A DNA stretch of 5,855 bases from an uncultured Oscillospiraceae bacterium (GTDB lineage: Bacteria; Bacillota; Clostridia; Oscillospirales; Acutalibacteraceae). Shown here piece by piece: positions 1 through 5,855 of the stretch. Numbering within the stretch: position 1 is the first letter of the stretch; each line of letters opens with the position of its first letter. The notes below the pieces were generated by a model. The model was not told where the DNA came from and searched no databases. It worked only from the letters and a program-made list of their open reading frames with translations. Made by a program: the position numbers and the translations under genes. The stretch spans positions 1 through 5,855 of the forward strand of contig CABVAD010000078.1 in assembly GCA_902496265.1 (NCBI GenBank), written 5' to 3'.

Positions 1-8
1 TATTAAAT

Positions 9-77
9 ATCTAGTATAGGTTTGGAGGTACGGCCCAAACGTTTCTACCGCACGCCACTAAGTTGCGACTATTGGTT
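9..77 (+). promoter_or_regulatory. Guanine-class purine riboswitch aptamer
   Basis: This RNA element binds guanine or hypoxanthine and controls the genes behind it. The three-way junction can be traced. P1 is 9-16 with 70-77 (one T-T mismatch, two G-T wobbles). P2 is 20-26 with 34-40, with loop GGTACGG at 27-33. The J2/3 core GTTTCTACC is at 41-49. P3 is 49-54 with 62-67, with loop CCACTAA at 55-61. J3/1 is GAC at 67-69. The C in GACTA (69) corresponds to the specificity base C74 of the B. subtilis xpt riboswitch, which selects guanine; adenine riboswitches have T there. The GG of L2 (32-33) and CC of L3 (55-56) that form the loop-loop contact are kept. The downstream gene is xpt, the classic target. 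The loop-proximal pairs of P2 and P3 are mismatched. The promoter lies outside the window. Confidence 0.93.
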
Positions 78-103
78 CAGGCTCGGTATCGGCAGACTAA
101 AAG
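69..103 (+). promoter_or_regulatory. Predicted antiterminator (competes with P1 and terminator)
   Basis: Bases 72-77 (TTGGTT) can pair with 95-100 (GACTAA) in six pairs, two of them G-T wobbles. Bases 69-70 can add two pairs with 102-103 after an A-A mismatch. This pairing uses the 3' strand of aptamer P1 and the 5' arm of the terminator, so it excludes both. Without ligand it would permit read-through into xpt; ligand-stabilised P1 would free 91-100 to form the terminator. This is the usual OFF-switch logic for xpt leaders. The pairing was traced by eye and is not an energy calculation. Confidence 0.6.
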
Positions 104-122
104 TATTGGTCTGCCTTTTTTT
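91..122 (+). terminator. Riboswitch expression-platform intrinsic terminator
   Basis: Bases 91-100 (GGCAGACTAA) pair with 106-115 (TTGGTCTGCC) in ten uninterrupted pairs including one T-G wobble. The loop is five bases (101-105), and seven T residues follow at 116-122. This is a textbook Rho-independent terminator. It sits between the purine aptamer and the xpt ribosome site (AAGGAG at 141-146), so it is the regulated stop of the riboswitch. Confidence 0.95.
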
Positions 123-157
123 GACTCTCATAACCCTATAAAGGAGTATTGTAATAG

Positions 158-733
158 ATGGTAGCTTTGGAGGAAAAGATACTTAAAGAGGGTAAAGTAC
201 TGCCCGGTAACATTTTAAAGGTCGGCTCATTTCTCAACCATCAGATTGACGTTGACTTTATTATGGAAATGGGCAGGGAAATAGCAAGACTTTTCGCCGG
301 TGAAAAAATCACCAAAATTCTTACTATTGAAACCTCGGGTATTCCGATAGCCGTCGCGGCAGGCGCGGCAATGCATATTCCCGTTGTATTCGCCAAAAAG
401 CATAAAACAAGCAATGTTTCGGGCGGCGTTTATAAAACGGTCGTTCATTCATATACCCACGGCACGGATTATACCGTTGTGGTTGAAAGCGATTATTTAA
501 GCAGTGAAGATAACATTCTTATAGTAGACGATTTTCTTGCAAACGGCAAGGCGCTAAAAGGACTTTTAGATATTGTCGCTCAGGCGGGAGCCTCACAGGC
601 GGGGGCGGTATGCGCTATCGAAAAGGGCTTTCAGCACGGCGGGGACGAGCTCCGCGCCGACGGAATAAGGGTAGAGTCCCTTGCTATTATCGACAGTATG
701 GAGGACGGAAAAATAATTTTCCGCAAGCAATAA
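158..733 (+). CDS. xpt: Xanthine phosphoribosyltransferase
   Basis: This cytosolic purine-salvage enzyme joins xanthine (and, less well, guanine) to PRPP, giving XMP or GMP and pyrophosphate. The 191-residue product is close to the 194 residues of B. subtilis Xpt. It follows that protein along its length, including SFLNHQID at about 24-31 and TIETSGI near 56-62. The PRPP-binding motif of type I phosphoribosyltransferases, LIVDDFLANGKA, is at about 121-132 with the paired acidic residues D124 and D125. The purine-site segment IEKGFQ is at about 154-159. The ATG at 158 has AAGGAG 11 bases upstream and matches the start of known Xpt proteins. The gene is first behind the guanine riboswitch, as in B. 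subtilis. There, however, the next gene is the permease pbuX, whereas here an ABC importer follows. AAA and ATA codons are frequent, unlike the next gene. Confidence 0.97.
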   Translation: MVALEEKILKEGKVLPGNILKVGSFLNHQIDVDFIMEMGREIARLFAGEKITKILTIETSGIPIAVAAGAAMHIPVVFAKKHKTSNVSGGVYKTVVHSYTHGTDYTVVVESDYLSSEDNILIVDDFLANGKALKGLLDIVAQAGASQAGAVCAIEKGFQHGGDELRADGIRVESLAIIDSMEDGKIIFRKQ

Positions 734-787
734 AGGATATATGCGGCAATACCGCTTATCATAAATTTTTTTGGAGGAAGAAAAGTT

Positions 788-2032
788 ATGAAAAAAATCA
801 CAGCAATGCTTCTGTGCCTTGCAATGCTCTTTGCGTTCGCAGGCTGCGGCAGCAAGGACACCGCTTCGGACGGTGCTCAGAAGGGCAAAACAGTAAAGGT
901 TGGCTTCATCTATCTTCACGATGAAAACTCAACCTACGACCTCAACTTCATCAACGCTGCCAAGGCGGCTTGCGAGAAGTTAGGCATTGAGTACCTTGAG
1001 AAGAAGAATATCCCCGAGTCCAACGAATGTAAGGAAGCCGCTCTCGACCTCGTTGACCGCGAATGCAACATCGTATTTGCGGACTCCTTCGGTCACGAGT
1101 CTTATTTAGCCGAGGCCGCGGCTGAATGTCCCGACGTTCAGTTCTGCCACGCCACAGGCACAACCGCTCATACCTCTGAGCTTAAGAATCTTCACAACGC
1201 TTTTGCCGCTATTTACGACGGCCGTTATCTTGCGGGCGTTGCCGCGGGTATGAAGCTTAACGAAATGATCGAAAGCGGAAAAATCACCGCCGACAAGGCT
1301 AAGATGGGCTATGTAGGCGCCTTCACCTATGCCGAGGTTATCTCGGGCTACACCTCCTTCTATCTCGGTGCAAAATCTGTTTGCCCCTCTGTAACAATGG
1401 AGGTTCAGTTCACAGGCAGCTGGTATGACGAGACCGCCGAAAAGGAAGCCGCTACCAAGCTTATCGACAACGGATGCGTTCTTATAAGCCAGCACGCCGA
1501 TTCAATGGGTGCTCCGACAGCCTGCGAGAGCAAGGGCGTACCGAACATTTCCTACAACGGAAGCACCGTTAAGTCCTGCCCGAACACCTTTATCGTTTCC
1601 TCGCGCATTAACTGGCAGCCTTATTTTGAGTACATCATCGGCTGTGTAAGAGACGGCAAGGAAATTGACAAGGATTGGTGCGGAAACCTTTCCACAGGCT
1701 CTGTTGAGCTTACCGACGTAAACGAGCAGGCGGCCGCCGCGGGCACTGCCGACAAGATTAAAGAGGTTAAGGCTAAGCTTGAAGACGGTTCGCTTCACGT
1801 ATTTGATGCCTCAACCTTCACCGTAACCGTTACCGATGAGCTTAATAAATCCGCTAAGGTTGACGCTAACGGACATCTTACAAGCTATATGGCTGATGTT
1901 GATACCGACGAGAAGTACACACCCGACACCGAGGTTGTTGCCGACGGTTACTTCCATGAGTCTGAGAAGCGTTCTGCTCCGTACTTCGATTTACAGATTG
2001 ACGGCATCACACTTTCCAACAAGAAATTCTAA
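788..2032 (+). CDS. BMP-family lipoprotein, purine nucleoside-type ABC substrate-binding protein
   Basis: This is the extracellular solute-binding subunit of an ABC importer (BMP/Med/PnrA family, PF02608/COG1744), whose characterised members bind purine nucleosides. A signal peptide with a lysine start and hydrophobic core ends in a lipobox (AFAGC), so C20 should be lipidated and the protein anchored to the outer face of the membrane. The mature fold begins with KVGFIYLHDEN (about 37-47). Family-like segments follow: VFADSFGHES (96-105), a GRYLAG stretch (145-150), GYVGAF (174-179) and GSWYDETAEKEAA (210-222). At 414 residues it is somewhat longer than typical members (roughly 340-380), with extra sequence toward the C terminus. 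GGAGG lies at 773-777 before the ATG. Eleven cysteines besides C20 and C10 are unusual for an exported protein. AAG, AAC and ATC codons dominate and ATA occurs once, which suggests high expression. The exact ligand cannot be read from sequence; riboswitch and xpt linkage point to a guanine- or xanthine-type purine. Confidence 0.93.
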   Translation: MKKITAMLLCLAMLFAFAGCGSKDTASDGAQKGKTVKVGFIYLHDENSTYDLNFINAAKAACEKLGIEYLEKKNIPESNECKEAALDLVDRECNIVFADSFGHESYLAEAAAECPDVQFCHATGTTAHTSELKNLHNAFAAIYDGRYLAGVAAGMKLNEMIESGKITADKAKMGYVGAFTYAEVISGYTSFYLGAKSVCPSVTMEVQFTGSWYDETAEKEAATKLIDNGCVLISQHADSMGAPTACESKGVPNISYNGSTVKSCPNTFIVSSRINWQPYFEYIIGCVRDGKEIDKDWCGNLSTGSVELTDVNEQAAAAGTADKIKEVKAKLEDGSLHVFDASTFTVTVTDELNKSAKVDANGHLTSYMADVDTDEKYTPDTEVVADGYFHESEKRSAPYFDLQIDGITLSNKKF

Positions 2033-2046
2033 TTTCAGGTTAATCT

Positions 2047-2087
2047 CCGCCGAGGGCTTATAAGCCTATCCTGCGCGCCCTCGTCGG
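2047..2087 (+). other. GC-rich hairpin 1 after the binding-protein gene
   Basis: CGAGGGC (2051-2057) pairs perfectly with GCCCTCG (2077-2083), and CCG (2047-2049) pairs with CGG (2085-2087) across a single C-T mismatch. The loop is about 19 bases. A 12-base palindrome, GGCTTATAAGCC (2055-2066), could form a competing small hairpin. No T-run follows, so this is not a standard terminator by itself. With hairpin 2 it probably shapes the 3' end of the binding-protein mRNA. Confidence 0.55.
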
Positions 2088-2095
2088 AATATCTA

Positions 2096-2120
2096 AGGCG
2101 GGGCATAGATTGCCCCGCCT
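2096..2120 (+). other. Strong GC-rich hairpin 2: mRNA-stabilising or partial terminator
   Basis: Ten uninterrupted pairs join 2096-2105 (AGGCGGGGCA) and 2111-2120 (TGCCCCGCCT), with a five-base loop TAGAT. The first four Ts in a row come only at 2127-2130, too far for an efficient Rho-independent stop. A stable hairpin between a binding-protein gene and the genes for its membrane partners is a known arrangement that protects the upstream message or lets only part of transcription continue. That would raise the binding protein above the ATPase and permeases. The structure is seen; the role is inferred. Confidence 0.75.
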
Positions 2121-2141
2121 GAAATCTTTTGAATATATCGG

Positions 2142-2192
2142 CAAATTCTGAAAAATGTACTGCTTAAGCGGCAATATATTTTTCTGAATTTG
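2142..2192 (+). repeat. Long AT-rich inverted repeat upstream of the ATPase gene
   Basis: Bases 2142-2159 can pair with 2175-2192 along 18 positions, with one T-T mismatch (2149/2185) and one G-T wobble (2157/2177). The core is AAATTC-T-GAAAAAT against ATTTTTC-T-GAATTT. The 15-base loop can add three further pairs plus a wobble. The repeat ends six bases before the ribosome site at 2199. It could be an mRNA hairpin acting on ATPase translation or stability, or a protein-binding dyad. No convincing promoter with normal spacing was found in it. Confidence 0.6.
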
Positions 2193-2198
2193 GAAATC

Positions 2199-2203
2199 GG
2201 AGG
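2199..2203 (+). promoter_or_regulatory. Ribosome binding site fixing the ATPase start
   Basis: GGAGG lies seven bases before ATG at 2211. An in-frame TTG at 2190 could extend the protein by seven residues. That codon lies inside the 3' arm of the inverted repeat and has no ribosome site in front of it, so ATG 2211 is preferred. Confidence 0.88.
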
Positions 2204-2210
2204 AACAGCA

Positions 2211-3767
2211 ATGAGTTCAAAACCCGCTATTGAGCTTAAAAATATTACCAAAAGCTTCGGAAGCGTTGCAGCCAATAAGGACGTAAGCCTTTATGTAAAA
2301 AGAGGGGAAATACTCTCTGTTCTCGGGGAAAACGGCAGCGGCAAAACCACCCTTATGAATATGATTGCAGGAATTTATTTTCCTGACAGCGGTCAGATTT
2401 TCATTGACGGCAGGGAAGTAGTAATCCGCTCGCCGCGCGATGCCTTCGGGTACGGAATCGGAATGATTCACCAGCACTTTAAGCTTATCGATGTTTTCAC
2501 CGCCGCGGAAAATATTATTCTCGGACTTGACGAGGAGGAAAAACGCTATAATCTGCGCCGCTCCGCCGAAAAGATTAAGCAAATAAGCGAGCAGTACGGC
2601 TTTGAAATAGACCCGAATAAAAAGATATACGAGATGTCGGTATCCGAAAAGCAGACGGTCGAAATTATAAAGGTGCTTTACCGCGGCGCGGATATTCTTA
2701 TTCTTGACGAGCCGACGGCGGTGCTTACCCCGCAGGAAACGCAAAAGCTTTTCGCCGTTCTTCGCAGAATGAGGGAGGACGGAAAGGCGATAATTATTAT
2801 AACACACAAGCTTCACGAGGTGCTGTCCCTTTCGGACAGGGTTTCGGTACTGCGCAAGGGCGAGTATATAGGCACGGTTGAGACTGCTGAGACAAATGAG
2901 GCTCAGCTTACCGAAATGATGGTGGGCAAGAAAATATCGCTTGATATTGAAAGAAGCGAGCCTAAAGACCCGCAGGACAGGCTTGTTGTAAAGAATATTA
3001 ACTGTATGAACCGCGAGGGGGTAAAGGTGCTTGACAATGTTTCCTTTACGGCGAAATCGGGCGAGATACTCGGTATTGCGGGAATTGCGGGCAGCGGTCA
3101 GCGCGAGCTTCTCGAAGCTATCGCGGGACTTCAGCACCTTGAAAACGGAGAAATTATTTACAACAATCCGAAAACGGGCACACAGGACGATTTGTGCGAC
3201 AAAACCCCTATGCAGATAAGGGAACTTGGCGTAAGACTCTCTTTCGTGCCCGAGGACAGGCTCGGTATGGGGCTGGTCGGGAATATGGATATTGTCGATA
3301 ATATGATGTTAAGAAGCTACCGCAAGGGTAAATCGCCCTTTTTACAGCGCAAAAGTCCTAAAAACCTTGCGGAAAACATAATCGAACAGCTTGAGGTCGT
3401 AACCCCGAGCGCCGCCACTCCCGTAAGAAAGCTTTCGGGCGGAAATGTTCAGAAGGTGCTTGTCGGGCGCGAAATAGCGGCGGCTCCGACCGTGCTTATG
3501 GCGGCGTATCCCGTAAGGGGACTTGACATTAACTCGTCCTATACAATCTACAATCTCTTAAACAAGCAAAAGGAAAACGGCGTCGCGGTTATTTTTGTTG
3601 GGGAGGACCTTGATGTTTTAGTCGAGCTTTGCGACCGTATTATGGTTATCGGCTCGGGCAAAATCACGGGCATAGTCGACGGGCGCGGCGCTACAAAGGA
3701 ACAGATAGGCTACCTTATGACCGCTAACACGGCGGAAACCGCACAGGAAGGAGGCGGCGAGCAATGA
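2211..3767 (+). CDS. ABC importer ATPase with two nucleotide-binding domains (BMP/nucleoside type)
   Basis: This cytoplasmic ATP-hydrolysing subunit drives uptake through the two permeases encoded downstream. From ATG 2211 it is 518 residues, the usual size for the tandem-domain RbsA/NupO-like class. Domain 1 has Walker A GENGSGKT (39-46), Q-loop Q88, signature-position segment MSVSEKQ (142-148), Walker B ILILDEP (162-168) and the H-loop histidine H199. Domain 2 is degenerate in its own ATP site. Its Walker A is GIAGSGQR (291-298) without the lysine, its Walker B region is VLMAAYPVRGLD, and its H-loop position reads VGED. It keeps the signature LSGGN (408-412) and the PEDR motif (347-350) typical of this class. 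One composite catalytic ATP site is therefore expected, as in relatives. The ATPase stop overlaps the next start by four bases (ATGA at 3764-3767). The assignment is firm; the substrate is inferred from the operon. Confidence 0.96.
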   Translation: MSSKPAIELKNITKSFGSVAANKDVSLYVKRGEILSVLGENGSGKTTLMNMIAGIYFPDSGQIFIDGREVVIRSPRDAFGYGIGMIHQHFKLIDVFTAAENIILGLDEEEKRYNLRRSAEKIKQISEQYGFEIDPNKKIYEMSVSEKQTVEIIKVLYRGADILILDEPTAVLTPQETQKLFAVLRRMREDGKAIIIITHKLHEVLSLSDRVSVLRKGEYIGTVETAETNEAQLTEMMVGKKISLDIERSEPKDPQDRLVVKNINCMNREGVKVLDNVSFTAKSGEILGIAGIAGSGQRELLEAIAGLQHLENGEIIYNNPKTGTQDDLCDKTPMQIRELGVRLSFVPEDRLGMGLVGNMDIVDNMMLRSYRKGKSPFLQRKSPKNLAENIIEQLEVVTPSAATPVRKLSGGNVQKVLVGREIAAAPTVLMAAYPVRGLDINSSYTIYNLLNKQKENGVAVIFVGEDLDVLVELCDRIMVIGSGKITGIVDGRGATKEQIGYLMTANTAETAQEGGGEQ

Positions 3768-4876
3768 AAAACAGCAAAAAACAGATAAACGAGCCCCTTT
3801 TTCACATTGTCAAGCGGGACGGAGTTGTTTGGTGGGCGGCATGGCTTATCAGAATAGCCTCGGTTGCGGCGGCGCTTATCGTCTGTGCGTTAGTAACCGT
3901 GCTTTTGACGGGTGAAAATCCAATCAAGGTTTACGCTACTATGATAGACGGCGCGATAGGCACCGAAAGACGCATATGGAGTCTTTTGCAGGGTATCGCA
4001 ATGCTTTTGTGCGTATCATTAGGCGTTACTCCCGCATTTAAAATGCGTTTTTGGAATATCGGCGCGGAGGGTCAGGTGCTCATAGGCGGAATGGCTACTG
4101 CGGCGTGTATGATTCTTTTCGGCAGTAAAATGCCGTCATGGCTTCTCTTGCCCGTAATAATAGTTGCAAGCATAGTCGCGGGTGCGGTTTGGGCGCTTAT
4201 TCCCGCGCTTTTCAAGGCAAAATGGAACACAAACGAGACCCTTTTCACCCTTATGATGAACTACATCGCAATACAGATTGTGTCCTATTTTTCCCTTAAA
4301 TGGTCGGTGCCTAAAGGCTCCGGTCAGATAGGGGTTATCAACAGCGACACCCGTGCGGGCTGGCTTCCGACGCTTGGCGGCCACGACTATCTGCTCAATA
4401 TAATAGTCGTCGCGGTAATCACCGTGGTTATGTATATTTATCTTAAATACAGTAAGCACGGCTACGAAATTTCGGTTGTGGGCGAGAGTGAAAACACCGC
4501 CCGCTATATCGGAATAAATGTTAAAAAGGTTATTATCCGAACAATGCTCCTTTCGGGCGCTATCTGCGGTATCGCGGGACTCCTGCTTGTAAGCGGCACG
4601 GATCACACCATCACGCGCGACACCGCCGCGGGCCGCGGCTTTACCGCAATTATGGTTTCGTGGCTTGCAAAGTTTAATCCGCTTTATATGGTGCTCACCT
4701 CGTTTTTATTGGTATTCCTGCAAAAGGGAGCAATCGAGATTTCGACCATCTTCGGACTGAACGCTTCTTTCTCGGAAATTATAACGGGAATCATTATTTT
4801 CTTCATTATCGGAAGCGAGTTTTTCATCAACTATACGGTAAAATTCCGCGGCAGCGAAAAGGGAGGTAAGGCGTAA
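3764..4876 (+). CDS. ABC importer permease 1 (BPD_transp_2, NupP-like)
   Basis: This is an integral membrane subunit forming half of the transport channel. The 370-residue product has a charged N terminus with a first membrane segment at about 24-49, then several more. It carries family motifs FWNIGAEGQVLIGG (96-109), WNTNETLFTLMMNY (154-167), KYSKHGYEISVVGES (228-242) followed by ARYIGINV (246-253), and GRGFTAIMVSWLAK (290-303). The stretch after KYSKHGYE resembles the cytoplasmic loop that contacts the ATPase in BPD_transp_2 permeases. The ATG overlaps the ATPase stop by four bases, and AAGGAGG lies at 3748-3754 inside the ATPase gene, which suggests translational coupling. It is the longer of the two permeases, as is usual for the BmpC/NupP partner. 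The family call is secure; the transported molecule is inferred as a purine nucleoside or base. Confidence 0.95.
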   Translation: MKNSKKQINEPLFHIVKRDGVVWWAAWLIRIASVAAALIVCALVTVLLTGENPIKVYATMIDGAIGTERRIWSLLQGIAMLLCVSLGVTPAFKMRFWNIGAEGQVLIGGMATAACMILFGSKMPSWLLLPVIIVASIVAGAVWALIPALFKAKWNTNETLFTLMMNYIAIQIVSYFSLKWSVPKGSGQIGVINSDTRAGWLPTLGGHDYLLNIIVVAVITVVMYIYLKYSKHGYEISVVGESENTARYIGINVKKVIIRTMLLSGAICGIAGLLLVSGTDHTITRDTAAGRGFTAIMVSWLAKFNPLYMVLTSFLLVFLQKGAIEISTIFGLNASFSEIITGIIIFFIIGSEFFINYTVKFRGSEKGGKA

Positions 4877-5855
4877 TGTTGGTTTCGTTTATTCACCGTG
4901 CCATTATGCAGGGTATACCCCTTCTCTTTGGCTCTACAGGCGAGATTATTACCGAAAAAAGCGGAAATCTTAACCTCGGAATCCCGGGAATAATGTATGT
5001 CGGGGGCATATGCGGGGTTATCGGCGCTTTTCTTTACGAGCAGTCGGTTCCTGCGGGCGGGGCGCTCAACCCATTCCTCGCCGTCTTTATACCGCTCATG
5101 TGCTGTATAATGGGATCTCTTTTAATGGGACTTATATACGCCTTTCTGACAACTACCCTGCGCGCAAATCAGAACGTGACGGGTCTTGCGCTTACCACCT
5201 TCGGCGTCGGCTTCGGCAACTTTTTCGGAGGCTCGCTGATTAAGCTTACGGGAAGCGATTTGCCCTCAATAGCCATCACAAATACCAGCAACTGCTTCCG
5301 CGCCGCCTTGCCGTTTGCGGACAAGCTCGGCTGGTTCGGAAAGATATTTCTTTCCTACGGTTTTTTAGCGTATATAGCAATAATTATTGCGCTTGTCTCG
5401 GCTTATGTGCTTAAGAACACAAAACTGGGACTGCAACTGCGTTCGGTAGGCGAGGATCCCGCAACGGCGGACGCGGCGGGAATAAGCGTTGGTAAGTATA
5501 AATACTGTGCCACCTGTATAGGCAGCGTTATCGCGGGCTTGGGAGGTCTTTATTATGTAATGGATTACGCGAACGGTGTGTGGTCCAACGACGCCTTCGG
5601 CGACCGCGGCTGGCTTGCAATCGCGCTTGTTATTTTTGCGGTCTGGAAGCCGGGTATAGGCATTTTAGGTTCAATTCTTTTCGGCGGACTCTTTATAGTT
5701 CACAATTATATCCCGAATCTTGCGGTCAGCACGCAGGAAATTTTCAAGATGCTTCCGTATGTTGTCACAATTCTGGTGCTTGTTATCGTAAGTATGCGTA
5801 AAAAGCGCGAAAATCAGCCGCCCGCGCATCTGGGTCTTTCGTATTTCAGGGAAGA
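4876..5855 (+). CDS. ABC importer permease 2 (BPD_transp_2, NupQ-like), 3' end cut by window
   Basis: This is the second membrane subunit, expected to pair with the preceding permease. The reading frame is open for 326 codons from ATG 4876 and runs off the edge with no stop. The A of the ATG is the last base of the previous TAA, and GGGAGG sits at 4861-4866. Motifs of this subfamily are present. NLNLGIPGIM is at 31-40, where many relatives read NLGxEGxM. LRANQNVTGLALT is at 95-107, and LKNTKLGLQLRSVGEDP is at 179-195 followed by AAGISVGKYKY. GDRGWLAIALVIFAVWKP is at 242-259. The last residues visible (LGLSYFRE) follow the final membrane segment and a charged tail. By family length only a few residues should be missing. 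No downstream gene is visible. Confidence 0.94.
   Translation, partial: MLVSFIHRAIMQGIPLLFGSTGEIITEKSGNLNLGIPGIMYVGGICGVIGAFLYEQSVPAGGALNPFLAVFIPLMCCIMGSLLMGLIYAFLTTTLRANQNVTGLALTTFGVGFGNFFGGSLIKLTGSDLPSIAITNTSNCFRAALPFADKLGWFGKIFLSYGFLAYIAIIIALVSAYVLKNTKLGLQLRSVGEDPATADAAGISVGKYKYCATCIGSVIAGLGGLYYVMDYANGVWSNDAFGDRGWLAIALVIFAVWKPGIGILGSILFGGLFIVHNYIPNLAVSTQEIFKMLPYVVTILVLVIVSMRKKRENQPPAHLGLSYFRE

Noticed and set aside
1..8. TATTAAAT at the window start as a -10 element
   Set aside because: A start site from this position would fall inside aptamer strand P1, which must be transcribed whole. The real promoter should lie upstream of the window.
739..772. Possible terminator between xpt and the binding-protein gene: hairpin 739-746/752-759, then seven Ts at 766-772
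   Set aside because: The stem is short (four GC pairs, a mismatch, three AT pairs) and the T-run starts six bases after it and adjoins the ribosome site. It may slow transcription but does not look like an efficient stop.
610..924. Plus-strand frame spanning the xpt/binding-protein junction
   Set aside because: It overlaps two well-supported genes in another frame and encodes an arginine-rich product typical of a shadow frame.
1106..1495. Minus-strand open frame opposite the binding-protein gene
   Set aside because: It is fully antisense to a well-supported gene, with no family likeness or separate signals.
2127..2180. Internal promoter for the ATPase-permease genes (TTGAAT at 2129, TATATT at 2175)
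   Set aside because: The spacing between the two candidate boxes is about 40 bases, far from the usual 16-18, and no other pair fits. Mapping of transcript starts would decide.
2217..3137. Long minus-strand open frame of 306 codons opposite the ATPase gene
   Set aside because: It lies wholly within a clear ABC ATPase gene. Its translation resembles no family I recognise and it has no supporting context, so it is a shadow of codon bias.
4136..4606. Minus-strand open frame opposite permease 1
   Set aside because: It is antisense to a convincing permease; the composition reflects the reverse of hydrophobic codons.

Overview
The window reads as part of one operon, all on the + strand, from a Firmicute, most likely a gut-type clostridium (Oscillospirales-like). 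That placement is an inference from the purine riboswitch leader, strong GGAGG ribosome sites, a short clostridial-type lipoprotein signal and moderate GC content. Genus cannot be read from the sequence.

Layout: a guanine-class purine riboswitch (about 9-77) with its own intrinsic terminator (91-122) leads into xpt, xanthine phosphoribosyltransferase (158-733). A 54-base gap follows, then a BMP/Med-family lipoprotein substrate-binding protein (788-2032). A 178-base structured spacer comes next, with two GC-rich hairpins and one long AT-rich inverted repeat. After it lie a tandem-domain ABC ATPase (2211-3767) and two BPD_transp_2-type permeases (3764-4876, and 4876 to the window edge). The last three genes overlap by 4 bases and 1 base, so they are probably translationally coupled.

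How the parts work together (inference from family knowledge): the four transporter genes form a complete purine nucleoside/nucleobase-type ABC importer of the NupNOPQ/PnrA class. Xpt converts xanthine, and less well guanine, to the nucleotide using PRPP. The riboswitch should switch the leader off when guanine or hypoxanthine is plentiful, so uptake and salvage would rise together under purine shortage. No internal promoter or strong terminator was identified between xpt and the transporter. Whether the riboswitch controls all five genes therefore rests on read-through.

Nothing here looks like a wholly new system. The points most worth a second look are the switch design (the P1 3' strand is repeated word for word in the terminator), mismatches at the loop ends of the aptamer helices, the structured spacer after the binding-protein gene, and the unusual number of cysteines in that exported protein.
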